Part shown: positions 1-7,416 of the stretch, piece after piece | Layout of the letters: every line of letters starts with the position of its first letter | Position numbering within the stretch: position 1 is the stretch's first letter | Virus record (IMG/VR): IMGVR_UViG_3300043464_000342 | Coordinates: 1-62,176 of that record | DNA: 62,176 bases | From: a virus | Reading direction: 5' to 3' (one strand) | Program-made: the position numbers and the translations under genes | Notes under the pieces: generated by a model | The model's input: the letters and a program-made list of their open reading frames with translations, nothing else | Databases searched by the model: none | What the model was told of the DNA's origin: nothing

Positions 1-96
1 TTCTTAGTATCAATCCCGTTAGCCATTACAATTTATATTTTATTACACTCAATATTTTTAATCAAATCAATATGCAAAAAAATCATTATCAGATGA
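1..96 (+). CDS. C-terminal part of a small membrane protein (split by the circle junction)
   Basis: This is the end of the 52-residue ORF that starts at 61987 at the other end of the window. The stop codon TGA is at 94-96 and overlaps the next ORF, which may start at 72 or at 93 (ATGA overlap). It is partial only because of where the circle was opened. Confidence 0.6.
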   Translation, partial: FLVSIPLAITIYILLHSIFLIKSICKKIIIR

Positions 97-127
97 GCGA
101 GAGTGCGTCAGCACAAATCGAGATTGA
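1..127. repeat. Terminal direct repeat, left copy (circle overlap)
   Basis: These 127 bases are repeated exactly at 62050-62176. A 127-nt identical overlap equals a common maximum assembly k-mer, so the simplest reading is a circularly closed contig of 62,049 bp and not a biological terminal repeat. Genes read across the junction. Confidence 0.95.
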
Positions 128-386
128 CTACCTCAGAGATGAGGTAGCAAAGTTAAAGGAGCAATTAAAAGATGAGAAGGTGGCACGTGAGTTGCTCAGA
201 AAGAAAGGGTTCTATGTCGAGACTCTATGGAGCCTTGACGATGTCACGGCTAATTATGTTTGCTCACAGGAACAGGCACACAGGGTGCTTGAGTTGGCAT
301 TAAAGAACGAGGCCACTATGGAGCAAGTATGGTGGGCAATTGACGATGCGGCTGAATCATTAGAAATCAAATCAAATCAAAACTAA
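72..386 (+). CDS. Hypothetical coiled-coil protein, 104 aa
   Basis: I do not recognise the family. Residues 18-45 are charged and heptad-like (a probable coiled coil), followed by a helical C-terminal half. The start at 72 fits the AATCAAATCAA leader used across this genome. A second start at 93 would overlap the upstream stop as ATGA, so seven residues are uncertain. It is the first of four close-packed small early genes up to 1199. Confidence 0.65.
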   Translation: MQKNHYQMSESASAQIEIDYLRDEVAKLKEQLKDEKVARELLRKKGFYVETLWSLDDVTANYVCSQEQAHRVLELALKNEATMEQVWWAIDDAAESLEIKSNQN

Positions 387-387
387 T

Positions 388-609
388 ATGGAAAATGTAA
401 TCAATGCTACGCCAAAGGCTACGTTCTACCTGAACGAATTGGCATCGGAACTAACGGCACTTATCATCGACAAGAAGTATGAGAATACGGGAGTCGTAAC
501 AATGAGAGCAAAGAATAACATTATGACTTATGTTGGACATATTCAATATGAGTATGACACAATTTATGATGAGGTATTTGAATATTTAACACGCAATCAA
601 ATCAAATAA
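388..609 (+). CDS. Hypothetical protein, 73 aa
   Basis: Small soluble protein with no recognised motif. It starts 2 nt after the previous gene and its leader contains the AATCAAATCAA element inside the end of that gene. The next gene starts 2 nt downstream, so it is one cistron of an early operon of unknown function. Confidence 0.65.
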   Translation: MENVINATPKATFYLNELASELTALIIDKKYENTGVVTMRAKNNIMTYVGHIQYEYDTIYDEVFEYLTRNQIK

Positions 610-610
610 T

Positions 611-1009
611 ATGGAAATGAAAATCACTCAGGAAGTAAGCAGAGAAATCTTAGAAGATATCTTTGTAACAGCATTGGAAGGTGGTAGTAACTATTGGTAC
701 TACTTGCCTGACAATTCAGTTGAAGCAATCAGGAAGGCGGTACCTAAAAAGGAAGACCCATATTTGAGCACGGCAATCCTGAAAGCAATCTTAGACCACG
801 ATGTAAAGGTTGCAATAAATGACGCAGAAAACGAAGAAGAAGTAATTGGAGTTATTACTCGAAGCACTATGCAAGGAAGGTTACAGTTACTTGCAGATAG
901 CAAAGAAAATAAATGGGCTTTGGAAAGACATATCAGGGAGCAAGGTGATGCGGGTTCAGCAGATATAGTATTCCAATACCTAACAATGGGGGAGGTAGTT
1001 TATGGATAA
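611..1009 (+). CDS. Hypothetical protein, 132 aa
   Basis: Unrecognised mainly helical acidic protein without membrane segments. Its leader again carries AATCAAATCAAAT. It overlaps the next gene by 8 nt, suggesting translational coupling. Position between small early genes suggests an accessory or host-takeover role, which is inference only. Confidence 0.65.
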   Translation: MEMKITQEVSREILEDIFVTALEGGSNYWYYLPDNSVEAIRKAVPKKEDPYLSTAILKAILDHDVKVAINDAENEEEVIGVITRSTMQGRLQLLADSKENKWALERHIREQGDAGSADIVFQYLTMGEVVYG

Positions 1010-1199
1010 GCAAGAAACATTAATCGATAGACTGAGGATGTTGCAAGAGCAAGCGTCTTCATTAATTCAGGAGTTGGAAGCCAATCCAAACTTTCCTGAT
1101 GGGCATATCATTACAAAAGAGTCTTGGGACAACGCAGACAAAATCATCCACGATGGGTTTGTCTATGTGAAGTACACTGACCTATTGTTTTATAAATAA
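1002..1199 (+). CDS. Hypothetical protein, 65 aa
   Basis: Short protein with an N-terminal helical stretch of about 25 residues and a C-terminal aromatic-rich end. The start overlaps the upstream gene. No family recognised. It is the last gene before a promoter-like intergenic gap. Confidence 0.6.
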   Translation: MDKQETLIDRLRMLQEQASSLIQELEANPNFPDGHIITKESWDNADKIIHDGFVYVKYTDLLFYK

Positions 1200-1206
1200 A
1201 TTGTAC

Positions 1207-1253
1207 TATCTTTATACAAGAATTAATCAAATTAACGGGAGCCTTGTGCTCCC
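1207..1253 (+). promoter_or_regulatory. Promoter-like -7 box and leader hairpin
   Basis: TATCTTTA at 1207-1214 resembles the Bacteroidota -7 element TAnnTTTG, with TTGT-like bases about 20 nt upstream. Downstream a six-pair hairpin (GGGAGC at 1237-1242, GCTCCC at 1248-1253, loop CTTGT) lies just before the start at 1269. It lacks a U tract, so it may be a leader structure or a weak terminator. Confidence 0.4.
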
Positions 1254-1268
1254 ATAAAATCTAATCAA

Positions 1269-1511
1269 ATGAACGCTATACCAACATTAGAAGACTTTAG
1301 CAACACGGGACGATTCACAAGTAGAGAAGCATATCTTGAAAAAAATCCTGACGCAATACTCCACAAAGACTGCACTGACGTAGTTATGTACATTGGTGGA
1401 CATATCATTCAGGTATTGAAATCAGCCCAATTTATGGTGGACGAAGGATTTAAAAGTATATCATTAGACGAGGCAGAAGGATGGTTGTTTGTAAAAAAAA
1501 TTAGCAAATAA
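1269..1511 (+). CDS. Hypothetical protein, 80 aa
   Basis: Small protein with no recognised motif and no membrane segment. It is preceded by AATCTAATCAA directly before the ATG, the usual leader here. It stands alone between two promoter-like gaps, suggesting its own transcript. Confidence 0.65.
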   Translation: MNAIPTLEDFSNTGRFTSREAYLEKNPDAILHKDCTDVVMYIGGHIIQVLKSAQFMVDEGFKSISLDEAEGWLFVKKISK

Positions 1512-1536
1512 ATGAACTATGTATGAACATATTCAC

Positions 1537-1544
1537 TATATTTG
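1537..1544 (+). promoter_or_regulatory. Bacteroidota-type -7 element TATATTTG
   Basis: TATATTTG matches TAnnTTTG exactly and lies 21 nt before the start of the DnaA-like gene. No clear TTTG -33 box is visible, so this is a single-element call. Confidence 0.4.
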
Positions 1545-1564
1545 TTCTCAAATTAAATTAAGTT

Positions 1565-1867
1565 ATGAAGCACGATGTATTCAATCAATACGTAGAAAGG
1601 GTTGCCGACCTATTTGGTGTGGCAAAGGAAGATATATTCTCTAAGTCAAAGAAGAGAGAGTATGTAGATGCAAGGCACTTGGTTTACTATCTATGTGCTA
1701 AGAGACCAATGCAGATAACGTACATTCAAAAGTATATGAATGATGCGGGGTATAAAATCAAGCACTCCTCTATCATCCACGGCATCAGCTCAGTTGAGCA
1801 GAAGATAGCAGAAGACAAAGACTACGTGTCTATTGTCAAGGATGTAGAGAGAGCAGTTTTTATTTAG
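1565..1867 (+). CDS. DnaA domain IV-like DNA-binding protein
   Basis: The 100-residue protein resembles the C-terminal DNA-binding domain of DnaA alone. It has the initial V..LFGV...DIFSKSKKR helix region, a conserved YVDARHLVYYL segment (DnaA: aRqiamyL) and the KHSSIIHGI motif (DnaA: H-S-T-V signature). There is no AAA+ domain. It stands just upstream of the recombination pair, so it may mark a viral origin, compete with host DnaA at DnaA boxes, or act as a repressor. Family resemblance is clear; the role is inference. A second, divergent copy lies at 11004-11516. Confidence 0.75.
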   Translation: MKHDVFNQYVERVADLFGVAKEDIFSKSKKREYVDARHLVYYLCAKRPMQITYIQKYMNDAGYKIKHSSIIHGISSVEQKIAEDKDYVSIVKDVERAVFI

Positions 1868-1902
1868 TCTAATTAATCAATAATCAAATCAAATCTAATC
1901 AA

Positions 1903-2547
1903 ATGGAAAACCAAAAAACAGTTTTCGAAAGGCTATCCGCCATCAATGTGAACGACCACGTTGAAAAGAAAAGTAATCTGACGTATTTATCTTGGGCTTG
2001 GGCTTGGTCAGAAACAAAGAGAGCGTGCCCTGACGCTACGTACAAAATCGGGGAGACTACCTATGACGATGCACTTGGGTTTATGTGCCACACTACCGTG
2101 ACCATCGAAGATGAAACGCTTGAGATGTGGTTGCCGGTGATGGATGGTGCGAACAAGTCAATGAAGAAGACAGCTTACACTTATAGCACACGCTATGGTG
2201 ACAAGACAGTCGAGGCAGCTACAACTTTCGACATTAACAAAACTATTATGCGTTGCTTAGTTAAGAACTTAGCGATGTTTGGGTTGGGGATTTATATCTA
2301 TGCCGGTGAGGATTTACCTGAGGGAGACTCTACGTCTACAAAAGTTGAGGCTCCTAAGAAGACAGCTCCGGCAGTAGGTGATGGCTTGGTTGACTTAAAG
2401 AAAGGTACTGACAATTGGGATGCGGTTGTGAAATATGTAACCACTAACAAGGCTTTAGGCATTGAGAAGATTGGTGCTCAGTTAGTACGTAAGTACAAAG
2501 TTAGTCCGGCATTGAAGAAAGAAATCGCTAACCTTATAAACTCATAA
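1903..2547 (+). CDS. Sak-type single-strand annealing protein
   Basis: The 214-residue protein matches the Sak/DUF1071 family of phage recombinases, which anneal complementary ssDNA during recombination-dependent replication. Recognisable features are the NLTYLSWAWAW segment near residues 26-36, the following KMGETTYDD-like region, and the conserved ...TIMRCLVKNLAMFGLGIYIYAGEDLP block near residues 110-145. A variable linker precedes a helical C-terminal tail. It is followed 2 nt later by a RecE-like nuclease, the usual exonuclease-annealase pair. Confidence 0.85.
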   Translation: MENQKTVFERLSAINVNDHVEKKSNLTYLSWAWAWSETKRACPDATYKIGETTYDDALGFMCHTTVTIEDETLEMWLPVMDGANKSMKKTAYTYSTRYGDKTVEAATTFDINKTIMRCLVKNLAMFGLGIYIYAGEDLPEGDSTSTKVEAPKKTAPAVGDGLVDLKKGTDNWDAVVKYVTTNKALGIEKIGAQLVRKYKVSPALKKEIANLINS

Positions 2548-2549
2548 TA

Positions 2550-3290
2550 ATGGCAAACATAGATGTTATATCAGTACTACGTGATGACAACGAGTACTAC
2601 AATGGTATTGGCAAACAATACCTATCCAATTCAGACATAGGCATATTGCTTAGTAATCCTCAAGACTTTGGTAAGACACGTGAAGATAACAAAGCGTTTA
2701 TGGATGGCAGATACTTTCACCAATTAATCTTGGAGCCTGAGAAGGCGAAGGCTATGCCATTTGTAGATGTTAGCACACGTACTACCAAAGAATACAAAGC
2801 ATTCTGCGAAGAGAACAACTTACCTTTTTGTATGCTAAGGAAGGAGCAAGACGAGATTCAAAACCTTGTGAACATTATCAACGGGAACATTGCGTTTTAT
2901 GATGAGATTTATAAAGCCGGTAATCAGTACGAGACTCCGGCAGTTGCTGAGATTCAAGGTATGATGTGGAAAGGGAAGGCTGATATTGTCACTGACAATG
3001 CGGTGATTGACCTTAAGACTACAAGTGATATTCATAAGTTCAAGTACAGCGCTAAGTCATATAACTATGATAGTCAGTGCTACATTTATCAGGAACTATT
3101 TGGCAAGCCATTAGTGTTCTACGTGATTGATAAAGGTACCGGAGTTTTAGGTATCTTTAGACCAACGGAGGACTTTGTAAAAGGTGGCGAAGCTAAGGTG
3201 GGTAAAGCGATTGAGGTGTATAATAAATACTTTAGCGCTAAACCAACAGATGATATAGTGAACTATTACATTGACGAGTACTTGTTATAA
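2550..3290 (+). CDS. PD-(D/E)XK exonuclease, RecE/Cas4-like
   Basis: The 246-residue protein shows the PD-(D/E)XK nuclease core: a GKADIV strand with its metal-binding Asp, the VIDLKTT strand (D-x-K) and a downstream QxxxY helix (DSQCYIYQ). The N-terminal half includes FMDGRYFHQLILEPE, typical of RecE-like phage exonucleases. Such enzymes degrade one strand of dsDNA to give the 3' overhangs used by the annealase encoded directly upstream. Length is normal for the compact phage form. Confidence 0.85.
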   Translation: MANIDVISVLRDDNEYYNGIGKQYLSNSDIGILLSNPQDFGKTREDNKAFMDGRYFHQLILEPEKAKAMPFVDVSTRTTKEYKAFCEENNLPFCMLRKEQDEIQNLVNIINGNIAFYDEIYKAGNQYETPAVAEIQGMMWKGKADIVTDNAVIDLKTTSDIHKFKYSAKSYNYDSQCYIYQELFGKPLVFYVIDKGTGVLGIFRPTEDFVKGGEAKVGKAIEVYNKYFSAKPTDDIVNYYIDEYLL

Positions 3291-3312
3291 AATTTGCATT
3301 CCCCCAATGCGA

Positions 3313-3328
3313 GTGTCTTCAAAGACAC
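3313..3328 (+). repeat. 16-bp palindrome GTGTCTTCAAAGACAC, copy 1
   Basis: Exact copy of the recurrent palindrome, 22 nt after the nuclease stop codon and 5 nt before the tRNA-like gene. As RNA it can form a 6-pair stem closed by UCAA. Other copies are at 8596, 18433 (variant), 32608, 39680, 52358, 56866, 58635, 60601 and 61773. Confidence 0.85.
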
Positions 3329-3332
3329 AGGC

Positions 3333-3413
3333 AGTCAGGAGTCGTTGCGGTAAACGAAAGCTGAGATTAAAGACCTCAGTCTGCTCTTGTAGGTTCGAGT
3401 CCTACCCTGACTA
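3333..3413 (+). tRNA. tRNA-like gene with irregular anticodon arm
   Basis: A seven-pair acceptor stem (AGTCAGG at 3333-3339, CCTGACT at 3406-3412, discriminator A), a four-pair D stem (TCGT/ACGA) with GG in its loop, and a five-pair T arm (GTAGG, loop TTCGAGT, CCTAC) are visible. The anticodon stem CTGAG/CTCAG encloses a nine-base loop ATTAAAGAC; centring it gives AAA, but the frame is uncertain. No CCA is encoded (CAA follows). At 81 nt it is longer than a normal class I tRNA. It may be a functional unusual tRNA or a decayed one. Confidence 0.65.
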
Positions 3414-3431
3414 CAACTAACTATTAGCTTA

Positions 3432-3469
3432 GCCTCAGAGGTTAATGGTTGGTATAAATAGACTGAGGC
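3432..3469 (+). promoter_or_regulatory. Leader hairpin before the SSB-like gene
   Basis: GCCTCAG at 3432-3438 pairs with CTGAGGC at 3463-3469 around a 24-nt loop, ending 19 nt before the start at 3489. The same CTGAG/CTCAG sequence forms the anticodon stem of the tRNA-like gene just upstream, so the two could form alternative pairings. A role in translational control is inference. Confidence 0.35.
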
Positions 3470-3488
3470 AACAAATAAATTTAGAACG

Positions 3489-3803
3489 ATGGCAAACGAA
3501 GAAAAAATCTTTGCAGACGGATTCTCATTCAAGAGAAACGAAAAGGCACCTGACTTTGTAGTTGGGAGATTATCAATGAAAGTAGATGAAGCGGTAGCGT
3601 TCATCAGACAGCACGAGAAAGGTGGATGGGTAAACCTTAACATAAAGACTGCACGTAGTGGCAATCATTATGTTGAGTTGGATACCTATGAGCCGACTGC
3701 TCACAGTGGTATGAAACCACAATCAGAGACAGTTGCTACTCCGAAACAAAAAGCACCTCAACCTCAGGTAGCTGATGAAGAAGAAGAGGTACTTCCATTT
3801 TAA
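3489..3803 (+). CDS. Probable single-stranded DNA-binding protein
   Basis: The 104-residue protein has a compact beta-rich N-terminal part (residues 1-65) and a flexible Pro/Gln-rich linker that ends in the acidic tip DEEEEVLPF. Such an acidic, hydrophobic-ended tail is the protein-interaction tip of SSB-type proteins. I do not see a standard OB-fold signature, so the call rests on the tail and on position between the recombinase pair and the primase-helicase. Confidence 0.55.
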   Translation: MANEEKIFADGFSFKRNEKAPDFVVGRLSMKVDEAVAFIRQHEKGGWVNLNIKTARSGNHYVELDTYEPTAHSGMKPQSETVATPKQKAPQPQVADEEEEVLPF

Positions 3804-3831
3804 AATTGACACCAATTTAGAAACAAGAATT

Positions 3832-3858
3832 GGGGGAGTGAAAACTTCCCCTTTTTTT
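3832..3858 (+). terminator. Rho-independent terminator
   Basis: An eight-pair stem (GGGGGAGT/ACTTCCCC, one G-U) with a GAAA tetraloop is followed by seven T residues. It closes the transcript after the SSB-like gene. Confidence 0.85.
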
Positions 3859-3878
3859 ACCTCTAATGCGTGACGAAA

Positions 3879-4027
3879 ATGTCGATGTGTTTTCCCTATA
3901 TTCTCTATATGTGTTTTTCTATTCTTATTATTTTTTTAAATTATATTCTGAATAAAAAATTGACATAATCGACATTAATACTAATAATCAAATAGTTAGA
4001 TACTTAAAACCGACATAAAACCGACAT
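3879..4027 (+). promoter_or_regulatory. CGACAT repeat region upstream of the primase (operator or origin)
   Basis: This AT-rich gap has an inverted ATGTCGA (3879-3885), TTGACAT (3960-3966), TCGACAT (3969-3975) and two CCGACAT copies (4010-4016, 4021-4027) exactly 11 bp apart, just before the ATG at 4031. The order and spacer sequence (TAATAATCAA, AGTTAGA, then the doublet) are shared with 56120-56205. The helical phasing suggests a cooperatively binding protein: initiator iterons or a repressor operator. Confidence 0.6.
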
Positions 4028-4030
4028 ACA

Positions 4031-6454
4031 ATGGTACATAATGTGACGATATTCCAAAATATTAGAGATACTGACACGCCATTCTTCCGAGATGTACACG
4101 TTATACTCGAGAGAATTAAGGACGGAGCCGGTGCTACTAAGGATTTGGTTAAGAAGATACGCTTAGAGAAGCGTAAACCTGAGAGGCAAGAACTAAAGAA
4201 GCAATTGCCGGCAATATGTTTCAGTGGTACATTCAACAAGAGGACAGACGCATCATTGATTGAGCATTCAGGATTGATATGTTTGGACTTCGATGGATAT
4301 ACAAAGCAGAAAGAGTTATTGCAAGACAAAGAGAATTTATCAAAGAATAAGTATGTGTTCTCTGTATTCATTTCCCCTTCGGGTAATGGGCTGAAAGTTT
4401 TGGTGAAGATTCCGGCAGATGCAGAGAACCATACAATGTACTTTAATTCATTAGAAAAGTACTTTAATTCGACTTACTTCGATAAGACGAGCAAGAACCT
4501 CAGTAGAGTTTGTTACGAGTCATATGACCCTCTAATTGCGATTAATGAGAATAGTAGTATTTGGGATGTGATTGAGGAACCTGAGTACACTGAGGTAAGT
4601 AAGACAAGAGACAAGGCAACAATTCCTATTACGGATGAGAATAAAATTGTGGAGATACTTGTAAAGTGGTGGGAGAAAAAATATCCTATGCACGAGGGAC
4701 AGCGTAATCAGAATGCGTATGTACTTGCGATGGCGTTCAATGACTTTGGTATTAACAAGAGCCTTGCATCGTATGTACTCAATCAGTTTGCGTCAGATGA
4801 CTTTACGCTTAGGGAGATTGGAACGACCATCGACTCTGCGTATAGACATACTGCGAACTTCGGCACCAAGTACTACGAGGATGAAGAGCGTATTAATACC
4901 ATTAAAGCAAAGCTAAGACGTGGTGTATCAAAAAAAGAGATTCGCATCCAACTGCAGGACTCCAATTTGGACAGCGATACTATCGAGTCTGTACTAAATA
5001 AGGTTGAGGAAGAGAATGCGATGCAGACATTTTGGGACAGGAACGACAGGGGAGTCATCAAGGTTGTGCACGTACAGTTCAAACAGTTCTTAGAAGACAA
5101 TGGATTCTATAAGTACTGCCCTGAGGGTGGTAAGAATTATATATTCGTAAAGGTTACCAATAACTTGATTGACCATACGAGTGAGAAAGAGATTAAGGAC
5201 TTCGTGCTTACGCACTTGTTGGAGTTAGATGACATTGGTGTGTACAATTACTTCGCTGACAATACGAGATTCTTCAAGGAAGAGTTCTTGTCATTGCTAT
5301 CAACGATTGAGATTTACTTCATTGCTGATAACAAAGATTCATCGTACTTGTACTATAAGAATTGTGCGATTAAGATTAGCAAAGAAGGTGTGACAACGCT
5401 CGACTACTTGGACTTGGGAGGGTACGTGTGGAAAGACCACGTGATAGATAGGAACTTCAACCTATGTAGTGTGACTGAAAGGTGTGACTTCAAAAAGTTT
5501 GTGAGCAATATCAATGGCGGTGACCCAAGCAGAGTTAAGGCGATGGAGAGTACGATTGGATTCTTGCTACACGGATATAAGAACCTATCATTTTGTCCGG
5601 CTGTGATTCTAAATGATGAGGTGATTAGTGATAACCCTGAGGGTGGAACCGGTAAGGGTCTACTGATGAGTGCGCTAAGTAAGATGAAAAAATTAGTGGT
5701 GATTGATGGCAAGTCATTTGCTTTCGAGCGTAGCTTCGCTTATCAGTTGGTGTCAGCAGATACGCAGATACTTTGTTTTGATGATGTGAGAAAGCATTTT
5801 GACTTCGAGCGTTTGTTCTCAGTTGTTACTGAGGGTCTGACACTCGAGAAGAAAAATAAGGACGCCATCAAGATACCATTCAGTAGGTCTCCAAAGATTG
5901 CCATCACTACGAACTATGCAATTAAGGGTGCGGGTAATTCATTTGCGAGAAGAAAGTGGGAGTTGGAACTTCATCAGTACTACAATAAGGAGTACACTCC
6001 GCTTGATGAATTTGGTAAGTTGATGTTTGGTGATTGGAATGACGATGATTGGTGTGAGTTTGACAACTATATGATTGGTTGCTTAACGAACTATTTAAAG
6101 ACGGGACTTGTGAAGAGCAAGTTTGTGAACCTTAAGATTCGTCAGTTGTCAGCAGAGACTTGCCACGAGTTTATTGAGTGGTGTGGTCTTGTAGATACGC
6201 ATCATAACAGAGAGGTAATGTTGCAACCGGATGTTAGGCTTTATAAGAACGAGTTGTATGCTAACTTTGTGGATGAGTATCCTGACTACGGGCCTCGAGG
6301 TAGAATGAGTATAAGCAGAACCAAGTTCTACAAATGGCTTATTGCTTATGGTATTTACAAGGAAGGAGTGATGCCACAAGAGGATAGAGACCAACAAGGT
6401 AGATGGATAATAATTAAAAGCAAACCTGAGGGACTTGAAGAAGCACCTTTTTAA
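4031..6454 (+). CDS. Primase-helicase: VirE_N/BT4734-like domain plus SF3-like ATPase
   Basis: The 807-residue protein starts with a VirE N-terminal/BT4734-like domain (about residues 1-190, with ICLDFDGY and FISPSGNGLKVLVKI), a primase-like module common in Bacteroidota elements. After a middle helical region, the C-terminal part is a D5/SF3-type ATPase: Walker A GGTGKG near residue 538, Walker B ILCFDDV near 580, and a likely arginine-finger segment FARRKWEL near 636. It should prime and unwind viral DNA for the host polymerase. The CGACAT repeats lie directly before its start, so it may regulate itself or be recruited there. Confidence 0.85.
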   Translation: MVHNVTIFQNIRDTDTPFFRDVHVILERIKDGAGATKDLVKKIRLEKRKPERQELKKQLPAICFSGTFNKRTDASLIEHSGLICLDFDGYTKQKELLQDKENLSKNKYVFSVFISPSGNGLKVLVKIPADAENHTMYFNSLEKYFNSTYFDKTSKNLSRVCYESYDPLIAINENSSIWDVIEEPEYTEVSKTRDKATIPITDENKIVEILVKWWEKKYPMHEGQRNQNAYVLAMAFNDFGINKSLASYVLNQFASDDFTLREIGTTIDSAYRHTANFGTKYYEDEERINTIKAKLRRGVSKKEIRIQLQDSNLDSDTIESVLNKVEEENAMQTFWDRNDRGVIKVVHVQFKQFLEDNGFYKYCPEGGKNYIFVKVTNNLIDHTSEKEIKDFVLTHLLELDDIGVYNYFADNTRFFKEEFLSLLSTIEIYFIADNKDSSYLYYKNCAIKISKEGVTTLDYLDLGGYVWKDHVIDRNFNLCSVTERCDFKKFVSNINGGDPSRVKAMESTIGFLLHGYKNLSFCPAVILNDEVISDNPEGGTGKGLLMSALSKMKKLVVIDGKSFAFERSFAYQLVSADTQILCFDDVRKHFDFERLFSVVTEGLTLEKKNKDAIKIPFSRSPKIAITTNYAIKGAGNSFARRKWELELHQYYNKEYTPLDEFGKLMFGDWNDDDWCEFDNYMIGCLTNYLKTGLVKSKFVNLKIRQLSAETCHEFIEWCGLVDTHHNREVMLQPDVRLYKNELYANFVDEYPDYGPRGRMSISRTKFYKWLIAYGIYKEGVMPQEDRDQQGRWIIIKSKPEGLEEAPF

Positions 6455-6463
6455 AATTAAATT

Positions 6464-7084
6464 ATGAAACTAAATTCAAGCATACCAAGTTTTAAAGCAA
6501 TGGTAAAGAAATCTTACTTTACTAAAGATGAGAAAGATAGCAATGAATACTACAATGTTTACGTATTTGGTATTCAGTCTTGCGGGGGTAAGATACTTAC
6601 CTTTCACGTTATGACGGACTCGGGAATGCTAAGGAGCAGAGTACCGCTATCAGAGATATATACCAAAGTACCAACAAATGACATACCATTTAACTATAAG
6701 CAGTTATGGGATTGCTTTAGTGAGAACGTGGCCGTTGTTGAATACGACTTCTTAGCGTTTCATAGATGTCAAGTTGTGCTAAGAGATGGCACTAAGGTAT
6801 GGGCTACCTATATATTGACAGTGGATTGGTTTAACAATCCTTATAGTGATGAGCCGTCTGACTATAAATGTGGGCATATCTTGGAGGCAGATGATGGGTA
6901 CCTACTTTGTATGCCTAACAATAGAATCTTTTGGAAAGACTCTAACTTTGTGACAAAGCAATTGCCTGAAGATTTAAAGCAGTTTAAGGTAGATACCGAA
7001 CTTCATTCTGTAGAAAATCAATCAGACAGATGGGTAGCTGAGGATACCAATTCATTTTATTACGACATAATAAAAAGCAAATGA
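6464..7084 (+). CDS. Conserved phage protein of unknown function, 206 aa
   Basis: A beta-rich protein with many Trp, Tyr and Cys residues. It begins 9 nt after the primase-helicase and overlaps the next gene by 4 nt (ATGA). I recognise no catalytic motif or membrane segment. Location in the replication operon suggests a replication accessory or nucleic-acid-binding role, but the sequence alone does not show it. Confidence 0.7.
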   Translation: MKLNSSIPSFKAMVKKSYFTKDEKDSNEYYNVYVFGIQSCGGKILTFHVMTDSGMLRSRVPLSEIYTKVPTNDIPFNYKQLWDCFSENVAVVEYDFLAFHRCQVVLRDGTKVWATYILTVDWFNNPYSDEPSDYKCGHILEADDGYLLCMPNNRIFWKDSNFVTKQLPEDLKQFKVDTELHSVENQSDRWVAEDTNSFYYDIIKSK

Positions 7085-7416
7085 CACAAGAACAAACAAT
7101 TCACGTAGGGATAGTTAATTCATTTAACTTAATTACTGAACGAAATAGTTTTGAGGAGATAGTTGAATCAGACTTAAGTCTATTTGCTCACAACCCTAAC
7201 ACAGACCCATCCATTGAGGTGATTAACTTTATGATAGACTACTTCAAGTCTTACGAGATGTTTGAAAATTGTGTAGAGTTGATGCAATATCTTGGCGAAA
7301 ATTATGACGATAATGGCGTGTTTATACATAAAGAGTGTGAATGTCAATTGCCATTGATAACAGAATATAGCGAAAAGATGTATTGCGGAACCTGTAATCA
7401 ACGATTAAAAAAATGA
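7081..7416 (+). CDS. Hypothetical protein with C-terminal zinc-binding cysteines
   Basis: 111 residues. The C-terminal 30 residues have CEC and CGTC clusters separated by 19 residues (C-x-C...C-x2-C), consistent with a small zinc ribbon. The N-terminal part is helical. It is joined to both neighbours by ATGA overlaps and so is probably co-translated with the SF2 helicase downstream. Confidence 0.65.
   Translation: MTQEQTIHVGIVNSFNLITERNSFEEIVESDLSLFAHNPNTDPSIEVINFMIDYFKSYEMFENCVELMQYLGENYDDNGVFIHKECECQLPLITEYSEKMYCGTCNQRLKK

Noticed and set aside
1-127. Biological long terminal repeat
   Set aside because: The length of 127 nt matches a common assembly k-mer and a gene reads continuously through the junction, so an assembly overlap of a circle is simpler.
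3313-3420. Hammerhead or similar ribozyme after palindrome copy 1
   Set aside because: No CTGANGA...GAAA core; the sequence folds as a tRNA-like element.
3335-3664. Minus-strand ORF of 109 aa over the tRNA-like gene
   Set aside because: It is antisense to the tRNA-like gene and the SSB-like gene, and contains the GRTRTYKSRLRS type of sequence that results from translating a tRNA on the wrong strand.
5640-5690. CTGATGAG in the primase gene as a fourth hammerhead
   Set aside because: No stem II or GAAA core and no pairing partner for stem III nearby. The same is true for CTGATGAG at about 59952.
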